DNA of 64,000 nt from Algoriphagus sp. TR-M9 (GCF_027594545.1 NZ_CP115160.1:3419001-3483000), one strand, 5' to 3'. Counted from the stretch's first letter, positions 52,693-61,098 are shown. Program-made: numbers and translations. The notes: generated by a model from the letters alone, not told the origin.

Positions 52693-53090
52693 GGGGCTGA
52701 CCGGTTTTGACAGTAAGTGTGAATATCGGGCTCGCATGCAGGCTGGAGTATGTACGGCCTTGAAAGATTCATACACACTATAAATGGCGAAAATTCTTAC
52801 GCCATGGCTGCCTAATCTAACCTCATAGGATAGATTGCTTAAAGGGTTGAGTCACGATAGTGATTCCCCGGCCACATCTCACCGCCCGTTATCTGATCCG
52901 GGTGGATCTGAGGTGTCGACTTGATCGGGTTGCGGCTTGTGATGCTATTAAGCAGGTCTAAGGTCAATAGCTAAGCCGAGACAAGGTGTGTCATCCAGCA
53001 TATCTCGGTCGAAAACCGAACAGGTGACTAAGCATGTAGACGGTACGTTGTTTCCTTATCTGGACGCGAGTTCGAATCTCGCCAGCTCCA
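52693..53090 (+). ncRNA. ssrA: Transfer-messenger RNA (tag GENSYAMAA)
   Basis: The 5' end GGGGCTGA pairs with the 3' CAGCTCC to form the tRNA-like acceptor, and the 3' part has the T-arm GCGAGTTCGAATCTCGC. The tag reading frame at 52786-52815 (GGC GAA AAT TCT TAC GCC ATG GCT GCC TAA) gives GENSYAMAA, close to the Bacteroidota consensus GENNYALAA. It rescues stalled ribosomes with SmpB. The encoded 3' end lacks CCA. Confidence 0.96.
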
Positions 53091-53093
53091 CGG

Positions 53094-53139
53094 AAAAGGC
53101 ACAAATCTGATTTTAAAGGATTTGTGCCTTTGTTTTTTT
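53094..53139 (+). terminator. Terminator of ssrA
   Basis: AAAGGCACAAATC and GATTTGTGCCTTT form a long stem followed by GTTTTTTT. Confidence 0.85.
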
Positions 53140-53464
53140 GAAGGGCAATCCAGCAGATGCTTATAGCATTCACCTCAAAAACAGCCCAAACAAGAAAAAA
53201 TGCTAGAAAATGAACTTTTGATTATTCATGGAACGAAATTGTTACCTGCTGGCCTTCTGTCCCCCGTGTCGCTGTAAGCCTTGTCAATATTGAGTTTCGG
53301 TGTCATTCTCTGCTGTGTTTTTCGGGATGTGTATCGGTGTATTTTTATTTTTTTTGAAGCGTTGGGGGATTTTTCTAAAACAATTTTGTCTGCGGTGGCA
53401 AAGCAAGCTCTTTTGCAATTTGTGGTCTGTGCGTTGGCTTTCTCAAATTGCAAATGTGCTTGCT
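53140..53464. other. Island edge with a repeat, no clear gene
   Basis: About 325 bp that include the cassette-edge repeat at 53391-53459. The frames found here on both strands overlap each other and have no family features. Confidence 0.45.
53391..53459 (+). repeat. Cassette-edge repeat, copy 1
   Basis: The segment beginning GCGGTGGCAAAGCAAGCTCT and ending GCAAATGTGC is similar over about 68 bp to 58716-58786, in the same orientation. GCAATTTG and CAAATTGC inside it form an inverted repeat. The copies flank the DUF6804 pseudogene and the DUF4407 operon. Confidence 0.55.
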
Positions 53465-53756
53465 TTATCGTTGGCTTTCCTTTGGTTTCATAAATATTGA
53501 TATTAAAAGTCCTATTCCTACAACTACGTCAATTATGTTCCAAATCTCTCTGCCAAGTGCGATTTTGAAAAAAGGTTGAAATAGTAAAGCATGTCCACCG
53601 TAAATTCTCATTTATGTCTGTCTGCCTTGTTCTTTTTCTTGATAGGCTAAAATTGCAAAACCAACTAGACCTGACAAACTGGTAAAATCCATAAGGCATA
53701 TCAACCAGACAAAGGAAAAATAATGTGGCTAAACTAAGCTTAATAAATTTGCCCAT
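53465..53756 (-). pseudogene. DUF6804 family membrane protein gene, frameshifted and interrupted
   Basis: Reading minus from 53756 gives MGKFIKLSLATLFFLCLVDM and PYGFYQFVR, then a one-base shift is needed to continue LVGFAILAYQEKEQGRQT, then a TAA replaces one codon before MRIYGGHALLFQPFFKIALG and REIWNIIDVVVGIGLLISIF. The joined protein is the small, three-helix DUF6804 family common in Bacteroidota accessory regions. The frameshift and stop codon make it a pseudogene. Confidence 0.75.
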
Positions 53757-53763
53757 AACTTTC

Positions 53764-54264
53764 TTATCTGTAAACCGGCATCGTAGGATAAGGAATAAAT
53801 CCATCTAATATCGGGGTTATACCTGTTTTTAAAGCTAATGTCAAGGTTAATAAAATCGCTGAGAAAGTGATAAGAGAATGGAGATTGTTGTTTGCAACTT
53901 CTACAAAAATATTATCCCCCCTTTGGAACAAGCTAAACAATAATGTGGAAAACCATAATAGCCCACTAAACAAAATTAAAACAATCGCTAAAAAGATACA
54001 GTAAAACGATATTTCCCTGATAATCAAATCATTTCCCTCGAATTGCCCCGGGAGGATTTTGGTAAGGGTCTGAAAAGATGGAACAAGTTCGCTCAATAAT
54101 AATCCACCAGAAATGAACAACACTCCCTTAAAAAGTGGGACAGTTATCGGGTTTTCGTTTTCTGATAATTTGTTCTTCAATTTGAAACGAACAAGCCCAT
54201 TTAAAAGATATAGCGTAAGCGCTGAACTAACCAATACAGCAAGTGAGATTATAATATTTGTCAT
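53764..54264 (-). CDS. Small four-helix membrane protein, fifth gene of the DUF4407 operon
   Basis: A 166-residue protein from the ATG at 54264 (MTNIIISLAVLVSSALTLYL), two bases after the stop of the previous gene; the frame extends 13 codons into that gene. It has four hydrophobic helices (about residues 3-22, 48-66, 85-112 and 128-150), recalling DUF350-like proteins, though I cannot assign the family. Its tight position suggests a function with the transglutaminase-like membrane protein. Confidence 0.7.
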   Translation of the reverse strand: MTNIIISLAVLVSSALTLYLLNGLVRFKLKNKLSENENPITVPLFKGVLFISGGLLLSELVPSFQTLTKILPGQFEGNDLIIREISFYCIFLAIVLILFSGLLWFSTLLFSLFQRGDNIFVEVANNNLHSLITFSAILLTLTLALKTGITPILDGFIPYPTMPVYR

Positions 54265-54266
54265 AA

Positions 54267-55907
54267 TTAAAGGTTTTTGTTTGAAATTAATGATACGTTC
54301 CAAAACCGCATATCCGAGATTTCACGTGGGATAATTCCAGGCGGTACGCCCTGTGAAGTAGTCTCCCAAACTACGTATCGTTTACCGTTTATTGTCTTTG
54401 ACAAACCGTTGTAGGGTAGGTTTATTCCAATAATTGAGTGTTTATATAGTTCGCTGGACAGCATTGCGACTTCATAGCCATAATGGTTTAAAACCGTGAA
54501 GAGTAAAAGTGTCCGGGTGTCGCAATCCCCCACCAAACTTGCCATAAACTCAACGGGCGAAAGCAATCCATATTTGATATGACCTTGGCAATTGCCCCCT
54601 GTACTCAAATATTCCCTAATAAAATCATCATTATAAATGCGGGAATCACAAGCATCAGGCAATATTAGGGAATAAGGTATGTCCTGAATCAAAGTAACGA
54701 TAACCTCTGCCAATTCGATTTGGGTTAAATTGTTTTCTACTTGTAAACTATCTAACATTGAGTACATCAAGTCCAATTTATTCCTGTCGTAATCGTAAAT
54801 AGTGGACACAATTCTATTGTATTGGGATGTACTTTGCAAAGGAATCGGCAGATTATTCCTTAGTTGTGTAGCGTTGCGATAATCGGTAACTCTTACTTCA
54901 ATATTTGCTGCATATTCCTGTTTGGAATAGTCTTGCCAAATCCTGTGATGCGATATTATACTCTCTCCCGTTATAGGGTCGGGTTTTGCCTCCCTCCCTT
55001 CCTTTTCTGTATCTGTAACAACGTCTCGTTTTACTACTGGCGATTTAATGGTGGTTATGAAAAGCGAAATGACACCAAGGATTAAAAATAAAAAGAACGC
55101 AATTCCGGCAAGCCTAAATAACCATTTAAAGAGGTTGAAAATGACATCACCAAACGTGGACAATAGATAAACTAATCCAATCACAATGGCAATGGGCAAA
55201 ATAATCTCCCATCCGTAAGTTAACAGTGGAATGACAATAGCTGCCACAAAAAGGATTTGAATCAATATTCCTAAAATCTCCCACAACGAATAACCGGAAC
55301 CATAACTACTTTGCTTTTCCCAAGGTCCCCAATACATTGAGCCATCGGAAAAGTAATATTCCCAACGCTTATAATTTCCAGATGTCTCGGTATTACCCGT
55401 TTGTTTATACGTCTTGGCTTTAGTTGAAACAGGATTAGGAATAGGTACTTTAGTAACTTCTTCGGGAACTTCTACTTGGATGTACTCTACATTATAATGT
55501 TTTATATACCCTGAAATGTCTCCAATAATATCACCAAAAACCTTTTTGTCTTCATAAATCTGATTCGAGAGCTTAAAGTTGCTTAATTTTGTCTCGTTTA
55601 GGTTTACAGTGTAGGTTTTAACACTACCGTTTTCATCCCTTACCTCTATGGGCAAGTTTCCAGGAAGATTGGTAAGGAACTTTTCAATGGGTTGAAATTC
55701 CTCTGGTTCCCCAGTTTCCCAATGTCTAATGTGGTCTTTGTCCTTAGTTGTTTTGATCTCTCCACTTATTACCTCAAGGTCATAAAAGTTCTCGTGTTGA
55801 CCATCCGATTTTCTTGGGTCGAAATAACCAATAAATTTCCCTTTGAACTCACCTTTTATATAAGTTCTTCGTTCAATTTGCATTTCTATTGTTTCATACT
55901 TAGGCAT
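54267..55907 (-). CDS. Membrane protein with C-terminal transglutaminase-like domain
   Basis: A 546-residue protein. The first 170 residues are soluble and beta-rich, three or four membrane helices follow (about 205-305), and the C-terminal 240 residues resemble the transglutaminase/cysteine-protease fold: Cys in SLVGDCDTRTLLLF and His in YKHSIIGINLP, with a possible third residue in VVWETTSQG. An extra QGHIKYGLLSPVEF segment precedes the Cys. The domain should lie on the opposite side of the membrane from, or next to, the N-terminal part. It overlaps the upstream gene by eight bases. The function is unknown; the protease-like core is the only predictable activity in the operon. Confidence 0.7.
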   Translation of the reverse strand: MPKYETIEMQIERRTYIKGEFKGKFIGYFDPRKSDGQHENFYDLEVISGEIKTTKDKDHIRHWETGEPEEFQPIEKFLTNLPGNLPIEVRDENGSVKTYTVNLNETKLSNFKLSNQIYEDKKVFGDIIGDISGYIKHYNVEYIQVEVPEEVTKVPIPNPVSTKAKTYKQTGNTETSGNYKRWEYYFSDGSMYWGPWEKQSSYGSGYSLWEILGILIQILFVAAIVIPLLTYGWEIILPIAIVIGLVYLLSTFGDVIFNLFKWLFRLAGIAFFLFLILGVISLFITTIKSPVVKRDVVTDTEKEGREAKPDPITGESIISHHRIWQDYSKQEYAANIEVRVTDYRNATQLRNNLPIPLQSTSQYNRIVSTIYDYDRNKLDLMYSMLDSLQVENNLTQIELAEVIVTLIQDIPYSLILPDACDSRIYNDDFIREYLSTGGNCQGHIKYGLLSPVEFMASLVGDCDTRTLLLFTVLNHYGYEVAMLSSELYKHSIIGINLPYNGLSKTINGKRYVVWETTSQGVPPGIIPREISDMRFWNVSLISNKNL

Positions 55908-56856
55908 ATAGGCTGTCTAGCAGGTCGCTTTCTGTTAAGATTTTTTTATCGTCAGTTTTCCTTATAGTATTAAAAGGTGGGTCTGTATAAAGCTCGGTAT
56001 ATTGAACTTCTACCCCATGCCTATACCTGAAAATTCTTCTATATCGTTCTTTAAACAATTCATACTCGGACCTTACCAAGTGGGATTCTACATAGTGCTT
56101 GGTTCTATAAAAAACACTATCTTTATGAATATATATTTTAAGATAAGCTGGAATAATGAAAATTACAATAACTAAAAAGGTAAAAAACCAACAAAATGGG
56201 AATTTTCTGTTTAATATAACAATACCTTGAATATAGTAGTCAGATCCTTCGACCAGTTGCTCCATTGATTTAATCAGCCGATCTCTTTCAGCTTCTCTTG
56301 AATGAATCAACTTTTCAAAATTTGATTTTTCTGTTTCATCTATCTCACTATTCAAGGCCTCTTTTTGTGTACCTAATTTTTTAATTGCAATAATTTCTTT
56401 TTCAAAATATTCTTGTGTAGAATTCTTATATCGTTCAAGTTTATCCTTTTTAAACGCCTCTAATTCCAACTCCAATTGTTCTGAAACAACAAGTCTCTCA
56501 ATTGGTTTAGATACAATTATTGCAATAAAGCCAATGAAAATAACTCTAATTGTAGTTGAGATATATCGAGCTGTTTTGTTTGGAATGTATGGAAATCCCG
56601 TCTTCGATAGTGTATAAAGAAGGAAAAGGTAGATGTTTGTAATCATCCAAGCAAAGAATAATCCAACTGGAACACCTACATATATATTTCGAAATAACTG
56701 AGAAAAAGCCAAATAACAACTAAGAAAACAGAATGAGAAAATGAAAGCAACCAGTGAACCAATTATTGTAAAATGACGTTTTGTTCGTTGGCCACATTTT
56801 CCTATTACGTTAAAGTCATCTCCAGTTAATTTCCAAAAAAAATGATTAAAATTCAT
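55900..56856 (-). CDS. DUF4407-like membrane protein, second paralogue
   Basis: A 318-residue protein from the ATG at 56856 (MNFNHFFWKLTGDDFNVIGK), one base after the previous stop. It has two helices near the N-terminus, two more around residues 85-150, a charged coiled-coil domain (about 155-225, KLERYKNSTQEYFEKEIIA) and a last membrane helix (about 235-260). The order helix pair-coiled coil-helix is that of DUF4407, and it looks like a diverged paralogue of the gene upstream. Confidence 0.75.
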   Translation of the reverse strand: MNFNHFFWKLTGDDFNVIGKCGQRTKRHFTIIGSLVAFIFSFCFLSCYLAFSQLFRNIYVGVPVGLFFAWMITNIYLFLLYTLSKTGFPYIPNKTARYISTTIRVIFIGFIAIIVSKPIERLVVSEQLELELEAFKKDKLERYKNSTQEYFEKEIIAIKKLGTQKEALNSEIDETEKSNFEKLIHSREAERDRLIKSMEQLVEGSDYYIQGIVILNRKFPFCWFFTFLVIVIFIIPAYLKIYIHKDSVFYRTKHYVESHLVRSEYELFKERYRRIFRYRHGVEVQYTELYTDPPFNTIRKTDDKKILTESDLLDSLYA

Positions 56857-56857
56857 T

Positions 56858-58102
56858 TTATTCTTCTTTTTGAAAATCTTGGACTTTAATAAATTCTTGT
56901 GGATTTGCATCAATCTTTTTCATCATATTCTCTTTGTATTTGGATATAGCATATTGGGTTAATTCTTCTTGAGTTTTGAGTAATGATTTCTTTTCTACAA
57001 GTAATTTTTCTGATTTTAGATGAGTTATTAAATCCCTCTCCTGCCCATTTTTATCTTTGTGATAGTTGTACTGTATGTAAATTCCCTGCTCAGCTTTAAT
57101 CAGTTCCTCAACATTATGTTTAAGGAAATCATAGGGAGACTTTATTAACATTAATTTAAAGAAAATGGGAGTCAATTCAATCGCTAAGAAAAGGAGAGTG
57201 ATAAATAAGGATATCCAAACTCCAGCTATTTTGTGAGCAAGTTTAATCCGTTGTAATAAACCATCAAGGCCAGCTGCTACTTGTTGATTTTTAGCCAGTT
57301 CTTCATCCATTTCTAAGATTAGCTTTCTTTTGTTATTTGTTAATTCCGTAATACGCTCTTCATTGGTTTCATCAAACATATTCTGCTCTGCAATTAACCT
57401 GTCAACATTATCTTTTAAAGCCTTGGCAAGTGGACCATTACCTGGAATTGTTCCAGACACCTTCCCATTTAGTTGGTCAGTATAATCCTGTTCTGCTTTC
57501 TTTATTCTTTCAATTATATCCTTTCTATTTTCTGAAATTTCTTCAAGTTGAATATCAATTAGTGACAAGCGATCTTCGTAATTAGCTCTTGTTCGTCCTT
57601 CATATTCTTTTCTTGTTTTAAGCTGTTCTTCGTGTAGAGCCGCATCAATTTCTGATTTAAACATTCGAATTTCAACAGGTTTTGAGATTGTTAATGCAAT
57701 AATAGCCCCCATTAGTAGCCTAGGAATAGCGCCTTTAAGCTCACCCCAAGTAATAGCTTCGGTTCCGTCACCTACCCCTGTACTTGAAACAATAAAACGG
57801 TCTAGATTAAAAATCATCAGTCCCCAAAAAGCCCCAAACACCAGTGAAAGCATAGTTATTGTCCAGCTAACGCTTTCTCGTTCAATAGCTGACCCCCTTG
57901 GTTCAAAAATTGTATAAAAAGCATATCCACCAGCCAAAGCTGCCATTAATCCTGTAGCAACAATGATACCCCCAAGACACATATATTTTACTTGGTCTGA
58001 ATAAGTTGAACGTTCCAAGATGTATCGATCACCTCCTGCAGCCTTCCAAAAGAACCGCATGATACTTGATGATTTTGGGCTTTGATAAAAATCTCTTTCC
58101 AT
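56858..58102 (-). CDS. DUF4407 membrane protein with coiled coil
   Basis: A 414-residue protein: N-terminal FFWKAAGGDRYILERSTYSD, four membrane helices (about residues 40-165), a long charged coiled coil (about 175-290, EISENRKDIIERIKKAEQD) and a C-terminal helix (about 295-320) followed by a soluble tail. The family DUF4407 is recognised by the N-terminal GGDR-type segment, FNLDRFIV and SKPVEIRMFKSEID. Its function is unknown. The stop of the upstream gene lies four bases away. Confidence 0.82.
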   Translation of the reverse strand: MERDFYQSPKSSSIMRFFWKAAGGDRYILERSTYSDQVKYMCLGGIIVATGLMAALAGGYAFYTIFEPRGSAIERESVSWTITMLSLVFGAFWGLMIFNLDRFIVSSTGVGDGTEAITWGELKGAIPRLLMGAIIALTISKPVEIRMFKSEIDAALHEEQLKTRKEYEGRTRANYEDRLSLIDIQLEEISENRKDIIERIKKAEQDYTDQLNGKVSGTIPGNGPLAKALKDNVDRLIAEQNMFDETNEERITELTNNKRKLILEMDEELAKNQQVAAGLDGLLQRIKLAHKIAGVWISLFITLLFLAIELTPIFFKLMLIKSPYDFLKHNVEELIKAEQGIYIQYNYHKDKNGQERDLITHLKSEKLLVEKKSLLKTQEELTQYAISKYKENMMKKIDANPQEFIKVQDFQKEE

Positions 58103-58106
58103 ATTG

Positions 58107-58637
58107 TTATTTTTTTTTGGTTAGATAATTAAACTTTTCAAACGGTTCGTGCTGAATTTTCAAATTTTGCGGGGTTATTCTAGGAGTTTTCATATCGATA
58201 ATAATATTTGTCGATTCGGCTAATACGCATCTTAATTTTTGATGGGCAAGTGGGATTGATATTGGCTGTGAGATAATTGTTATATGAATAAATTTATTGG
58301 TTATTTCTAATGAAGAGGCTTCAAGTAGTACTTCTTTAGTTACCTTATGCCTTATTCCAAAAAAAGTAATCTTAAGGGAATTTTGCTGAGATTGATATTT
58401 AAAGTTGATACCTGAAGTATTTCCGGGAATTATCCCAAAGCCTTTAATATAAATTTTATGGCATCCCGAAACAATCCATAATAGTTCAGATTTATTTCCT
58501 GAAACAACCAAATTTTTAACGTATGAAATCTGCTTCAATGTGATTTTTTTGGCAAAAACCAAGTTTCTCATAAACAGCAAAGAACACTGTAAACGGATAA
58601 ATATGTTACTAATTTTCTGTTTGAGATTGAAAGTCAT
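58107..58637 (-). CDS. Uncharacterised beta-rich protein, first gene of the DUF4407 operon
   Basis: A 176-residue, basic protein with alternating strands (KSELLWIVSGCHKIYIKGFG, LKITFFGIRHKVTKEVLLEA, FIHITIISQPISIPL). The pattern resembles an Ig-like or sandwich fold, which is inference. No signal peptide or family is recognised. A possible second start at residue 23 (MRNLVFAKKITLKQISYVKN) would give about 154 residues. It is the first of five closely spaced genes. Confidence 0.6.
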   Translation of the reverse strand: MTFNLKQKISNIFIRLQCSLLFMRNLVFAKKITLKQISYVKNLVVSGNKSELLWIVSGCHKIYIKGFGIIPGNTSGINFKYQSQQNSLKITFFGIRHKVTKEVLLEASSLEITNKFIHITIISQPISIPLAHQKLRCVLAESTNIIIDMKTPRITPQNLKIQHEPFEKFNYLTKKK

Positions 58638-59254
58638 TTAGAATTATTAGTTATTAATGGAATTAACATATAGTTTTTAGTTGATTGTGTTTTACAGATT
58701 TTTATTATTCATTTGCGCATTGGCAAAAAATGGCTCTTTTGCAGAACTTGGACTGTTCGTTGGCTTGTGTGGTTTTGCAAATGTGTCATTTGAGCGGCTG
58801 GCTAAAATTGTTTTCAAAAATGTGTTTTGGGCAAAAAAATACAGGAGCGTTGGCTTTGGGGTTGGATGTCTGATGGTTCATTTGTCCCATTACTTTATGT
58901 GTATTTCTGTCGTTCATTCTTGCTGTGTCGTCTTTTAAACTTGCTACCAACGTACAATGGTTAACCACGGATATGGTCAGTGACCCATTGTCTGTGGTTA
59001 ACCTGGTGTTGAATAAAGTTGTTCTTTGTCCGAAATGCTCCCAATCTCCTTCTCTTGTTCCTATACAGGTATAGGGAATGGTGAAGGGCATTCGTCCAAA
59101 GAATTCAGACTGGTTTTTGTCTATTTGTTTTTTCCCTCCCAAAACCTGTCGGAAAAATGCAGCGACACAATAAATGTCAGCCCAGAATTACTCTCCTTCA
59201 CCTAAAAAGCATTTGCAAGAAAAGGAATATTTCAAATAAAAAAATACCCAGTAC
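58638..59254. other. Gene-poor stretch between the DUF4407 operon and the IS element
   Basis: Contains the cassette-edge repeat at 58716-58786 and the left half of the palindromic repeat. A 118-codon frame at 58786-59142 (minus) and frames on the other strand overlap the repeat and have no family features. Confidence 0.4.
58716..58786 (+). repeat. Cassette-edge repeat, copy 2
   Basis: Similar over about 70 bp to 53391-53459 in the same direction, with shared blocks CTCTTTTGCA, CGTTGGCTT and TTGCAAATGTG. CATTTGC and GCAAATG form an inverted repeat inside it. Confidence 0.55.
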
Positions 59255-59297
59255 TGAAATAGCCCCAAAAAGTTAGACACTATTTGAAGGCAATTTT

Positions 59298-59819
59298 ATG
59301 AAAGGTAAAAAGAAGTATTCTGTCCTCTTTAGGAAAGAGGCAGTTGATCAAGTGATCCACGATAAGCGATCAGTATTTAAAGTAGGTCAGGATTTAGGAG
59401 TTGATAAATCTCTTATTCGTAAATGGGTTCTCTTGTATCAAAAACACGGAATTATGGGCCTTATGCCTATTTCAAATAGAGAATATCCTCCTGCATTCAA
59501 GGTCAAGGCTATTGAGACCATGCGAAAGAAGTCGTTATCTTTATTGGAGACCTGTATTCAGTTTAATATTCGAAGTCCTGGTTCCTTGGTCAAATGGATA
59601 GCTCTTTATGATGAAAAAGGCTCTGAAGGTTTAGCAAGGAAACAAAGTGAACCAAAATTTCCCATGGCCAAAAGAATCAAAAAGCCCAAAACCAAGGAAG
59701 AAGAGCTCCTGAAGGAATTAGCTTCCCTGAGAGCTGAAAATGCATATTTAAAAAAGCTCCATGCCTTAATTCAAGCCGACAAAGAGAAAGAAGAAAAGCG
59801 GAAGTCATCCAGGAATTAA
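59298..59819 (+). CDS. IS3-family transposase OrfA
   Basis: A 173-residue DNA-binding protein with two helix-turn-helix units: KYSVLFRKEAVDQVIHDKRS with VDKSLIRKWVLLY, and PAFKVKAIETMRKKSLSLLE with RSPGSLVKWIALY. A leucine-zipper-like tail (ELASLRAENAYLKKLHALIQ) follows, as in IS150-type OrfA. A GAAAAGCGG sequence near its end allows a -1 frameshift into orfB to form OrfAB. Confidence 0.88.
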   Translation: MKGKKKYSVLFRKEAVDQVIHDKRSVFKVGQDLGVDKSLIRKWVLLYQKHGIMGLMPISNREYPPAFKVKAIETMRKKSLSLLETCIQFNIRSPGSLVKWIALYDEKGSEGLARKQSEPKFPMAKRIKKPKTKEEELLKELASLRAENAYLKKLHALIQADKEKEEKRKSSRN

Positions 59820-59848
59820 GGCAGTCTCATGCATTATCAGATCTGTTA

Positions 59849-60646
59849 GTGCATGCTGGGATGGCCAGAAGTACCTTTTATTATCACATAAAACAATCCA
59901 GAAAGCCGGATAAATATCTGGAAGCCAAAAAGGCTATTTCCAGGATCTATAAGGAACATAAAGGGCGAATGGGCTACAGGCGCATCAAATTTCAACTTAG
60001 AAACGAAGGCATGATTCTCAACCATAAAACAGTTTTGAGATTGATGCAGGAATTGGGAATCCAGAGTTTGATTCGGACAAAAAAATACAAATCCTATAAG
60101 GGGGAAATGGGTAAAGTCGCTCCAAATCTTTTAGAACGCAACTTTAAAGCTTCTATGCCAAATGAAAAATGGGCTACCGATATTACGGAGTTTAAAGTCA
60201 CTGACAAGAAACTCTACTTGTCTCCGATCATTGATATGTTCAATGGAGAGATCATCAGTTATACCATGTCAGAAAATGCCAAATTAAAGCCTGTAATTGA
60301 TATGTTAGAGCAAGTGGAACGCCCTATTGCGAAGGAAAAACCGGTAATTATGCAATCAGACCAAGGATGGCACTACCAAATGAAATTGTATCAGGATACA
60401 TTACACAAAAAGAACATTGTCCCAAGTATGTCCCGAAAAGGAAATTGCTTGGACAATGCGATAATAGAAAATTTCTTTGGAACCCTTAAATGTGAATTGT
60501 TCTATCTAAAAAAGTAAAATTCAATCAATGAGCTGAAAAAAGAAATCAAAGAATACATCCATTATTATAATCACAAAAGAATCCGATTAAACCTGAATGG
60601 AATGAGTCCAGTGAGTTATCGAATCCATTCACTAAATTCAACATAA
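59849..60646 (+). pseudogene. IS3-family transposase OrfB with a premature stop
   Basis: Two HTH_21-type and integrase-core segments are present: SRIYKEHKGRMGYRRIKFQL, WATDITEF, LSPIIDMFNGEI and NCLDNAIIENFFGTLKCE, with the DDE residues intact. A TAA at 60515-60517 interrupts the frame, which otherwise stays open for 42 more codons to 60646 and encodes the usual tail (SINELKKEIKEYIHYYNHKR). The truncated 222-residue product is probably inactive, so this copy is likely immobile unless the stop is suppressed. The start GTG is only a conventional choice, since OrfB is normally made by frameshift. Confidence 0.82.
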
Positions 60647-60898
60647 CAAGAAAAAAATGTCCAAAAATCTGGGGCTAGTCTAGTACAGGGTATTTTTTGA
60701 GGCGAAAATGAAAAAACTTGGCTCAAAAGGAGTTTTTCTGTAGCTATACTGTAGAGATCAGACCTGCTCATTCATTTCCTATCCTCCATTTCCAGGCATT
60801 TCTCAGCCCGTTTCCAAGTCATAAGAAATAGGGGTTTTTACTTTGGCTTTCCTATGCCAAGGCATGCGTTAAAGTGCTTAAAAAGCTTGAAAGATGGG

Positions 60899-60948
60899 TT
60901 CGTACGATTCGTACCCCTCGTACCTCTCGTACCGTACGAATGTACGAG
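60899..60948. repeat. TCGTAC/GTACGA motif cluster
   Basis: CGTAC occurs five times in about 40 bp, roughly every nine bases, first as TTCGTAC, TTCGTAC, CTCGTAC, CTCGTAC and then inverted as CGTACGAATGTACGAG. It is an iteron-like or operator-like arrangement of unknown role. Confidence 0.45.
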
Positions 60949-61018
60949 TTGATAAAAGGAACTTAATCAGGGAAAAGTTACGCTGTGGTTCTTTTTATCT
61001 CAAAAAACGTAGATCCTT

Positions 61019-61069
61019 TGCTCCTACCCACCCCCATGCCGCACCTCCCCTCGCGAATCTCCCTTCGGG
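61019..61069 (+). repeat. 51-bp repeat A, copy 1
   Basis: The segment from TGCTCCTACCCAC to CCCTTCGGG matches 63376-63426 with about two mismatches, in the same orientation. Confidence 0.75.
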
Positions 61070-61098
61070 TATATTTATCAGTTGGGCGAAAAAAAGAA

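Larger units (their letters stand above)
59255..60681 (+). mobile_element. IS3-family insertion sequence (IS150-like), decayed
   Basis: About 1427 bp with imperfect inverted ends (TGAAATAGCCCCAAAAAGTT at left; right end, reverse complement AGACTAGCCCCAGATTTTTG) and a likely 5-bp direct repeat AGTAC at 59250-59254 and 60682-60686. It carries orfA and orfB in the IS3 pattern, and orfB has a premature stop. It is inserted in the TACCC..GTAC..GGGTA palindrome, a repeat also found at 22031. Confidence 0.8.

Noticed and set aside
52991..53173. Open frame antisense to the tmRNA 3' end
   Set aside because: It lies wholly across the tRNA-like domain and terminator of ssrA; no protein features.
53529..53804. 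A 91-codon frame read as an intact membrane protein
   Set aside because: Only its middle matches DUF6804; the rest is out of frame. It is better described as the pseudogene at 53465-53756.
53391..58786. Cassette-edge repeats as classical integron attC sites
   Set aside because: The paired-box core of attC (GTTRRRY) is not seen clearly and no intI is present; only the general idea of a cassette edge is kept.
58786..59142. A 118-codon frame on the minus strand between the operon and the IS
   Set aside because: It overlaps the cassette-edge repeat, has no hydrophobic or domain pattern, and no promoter or start context supports it.
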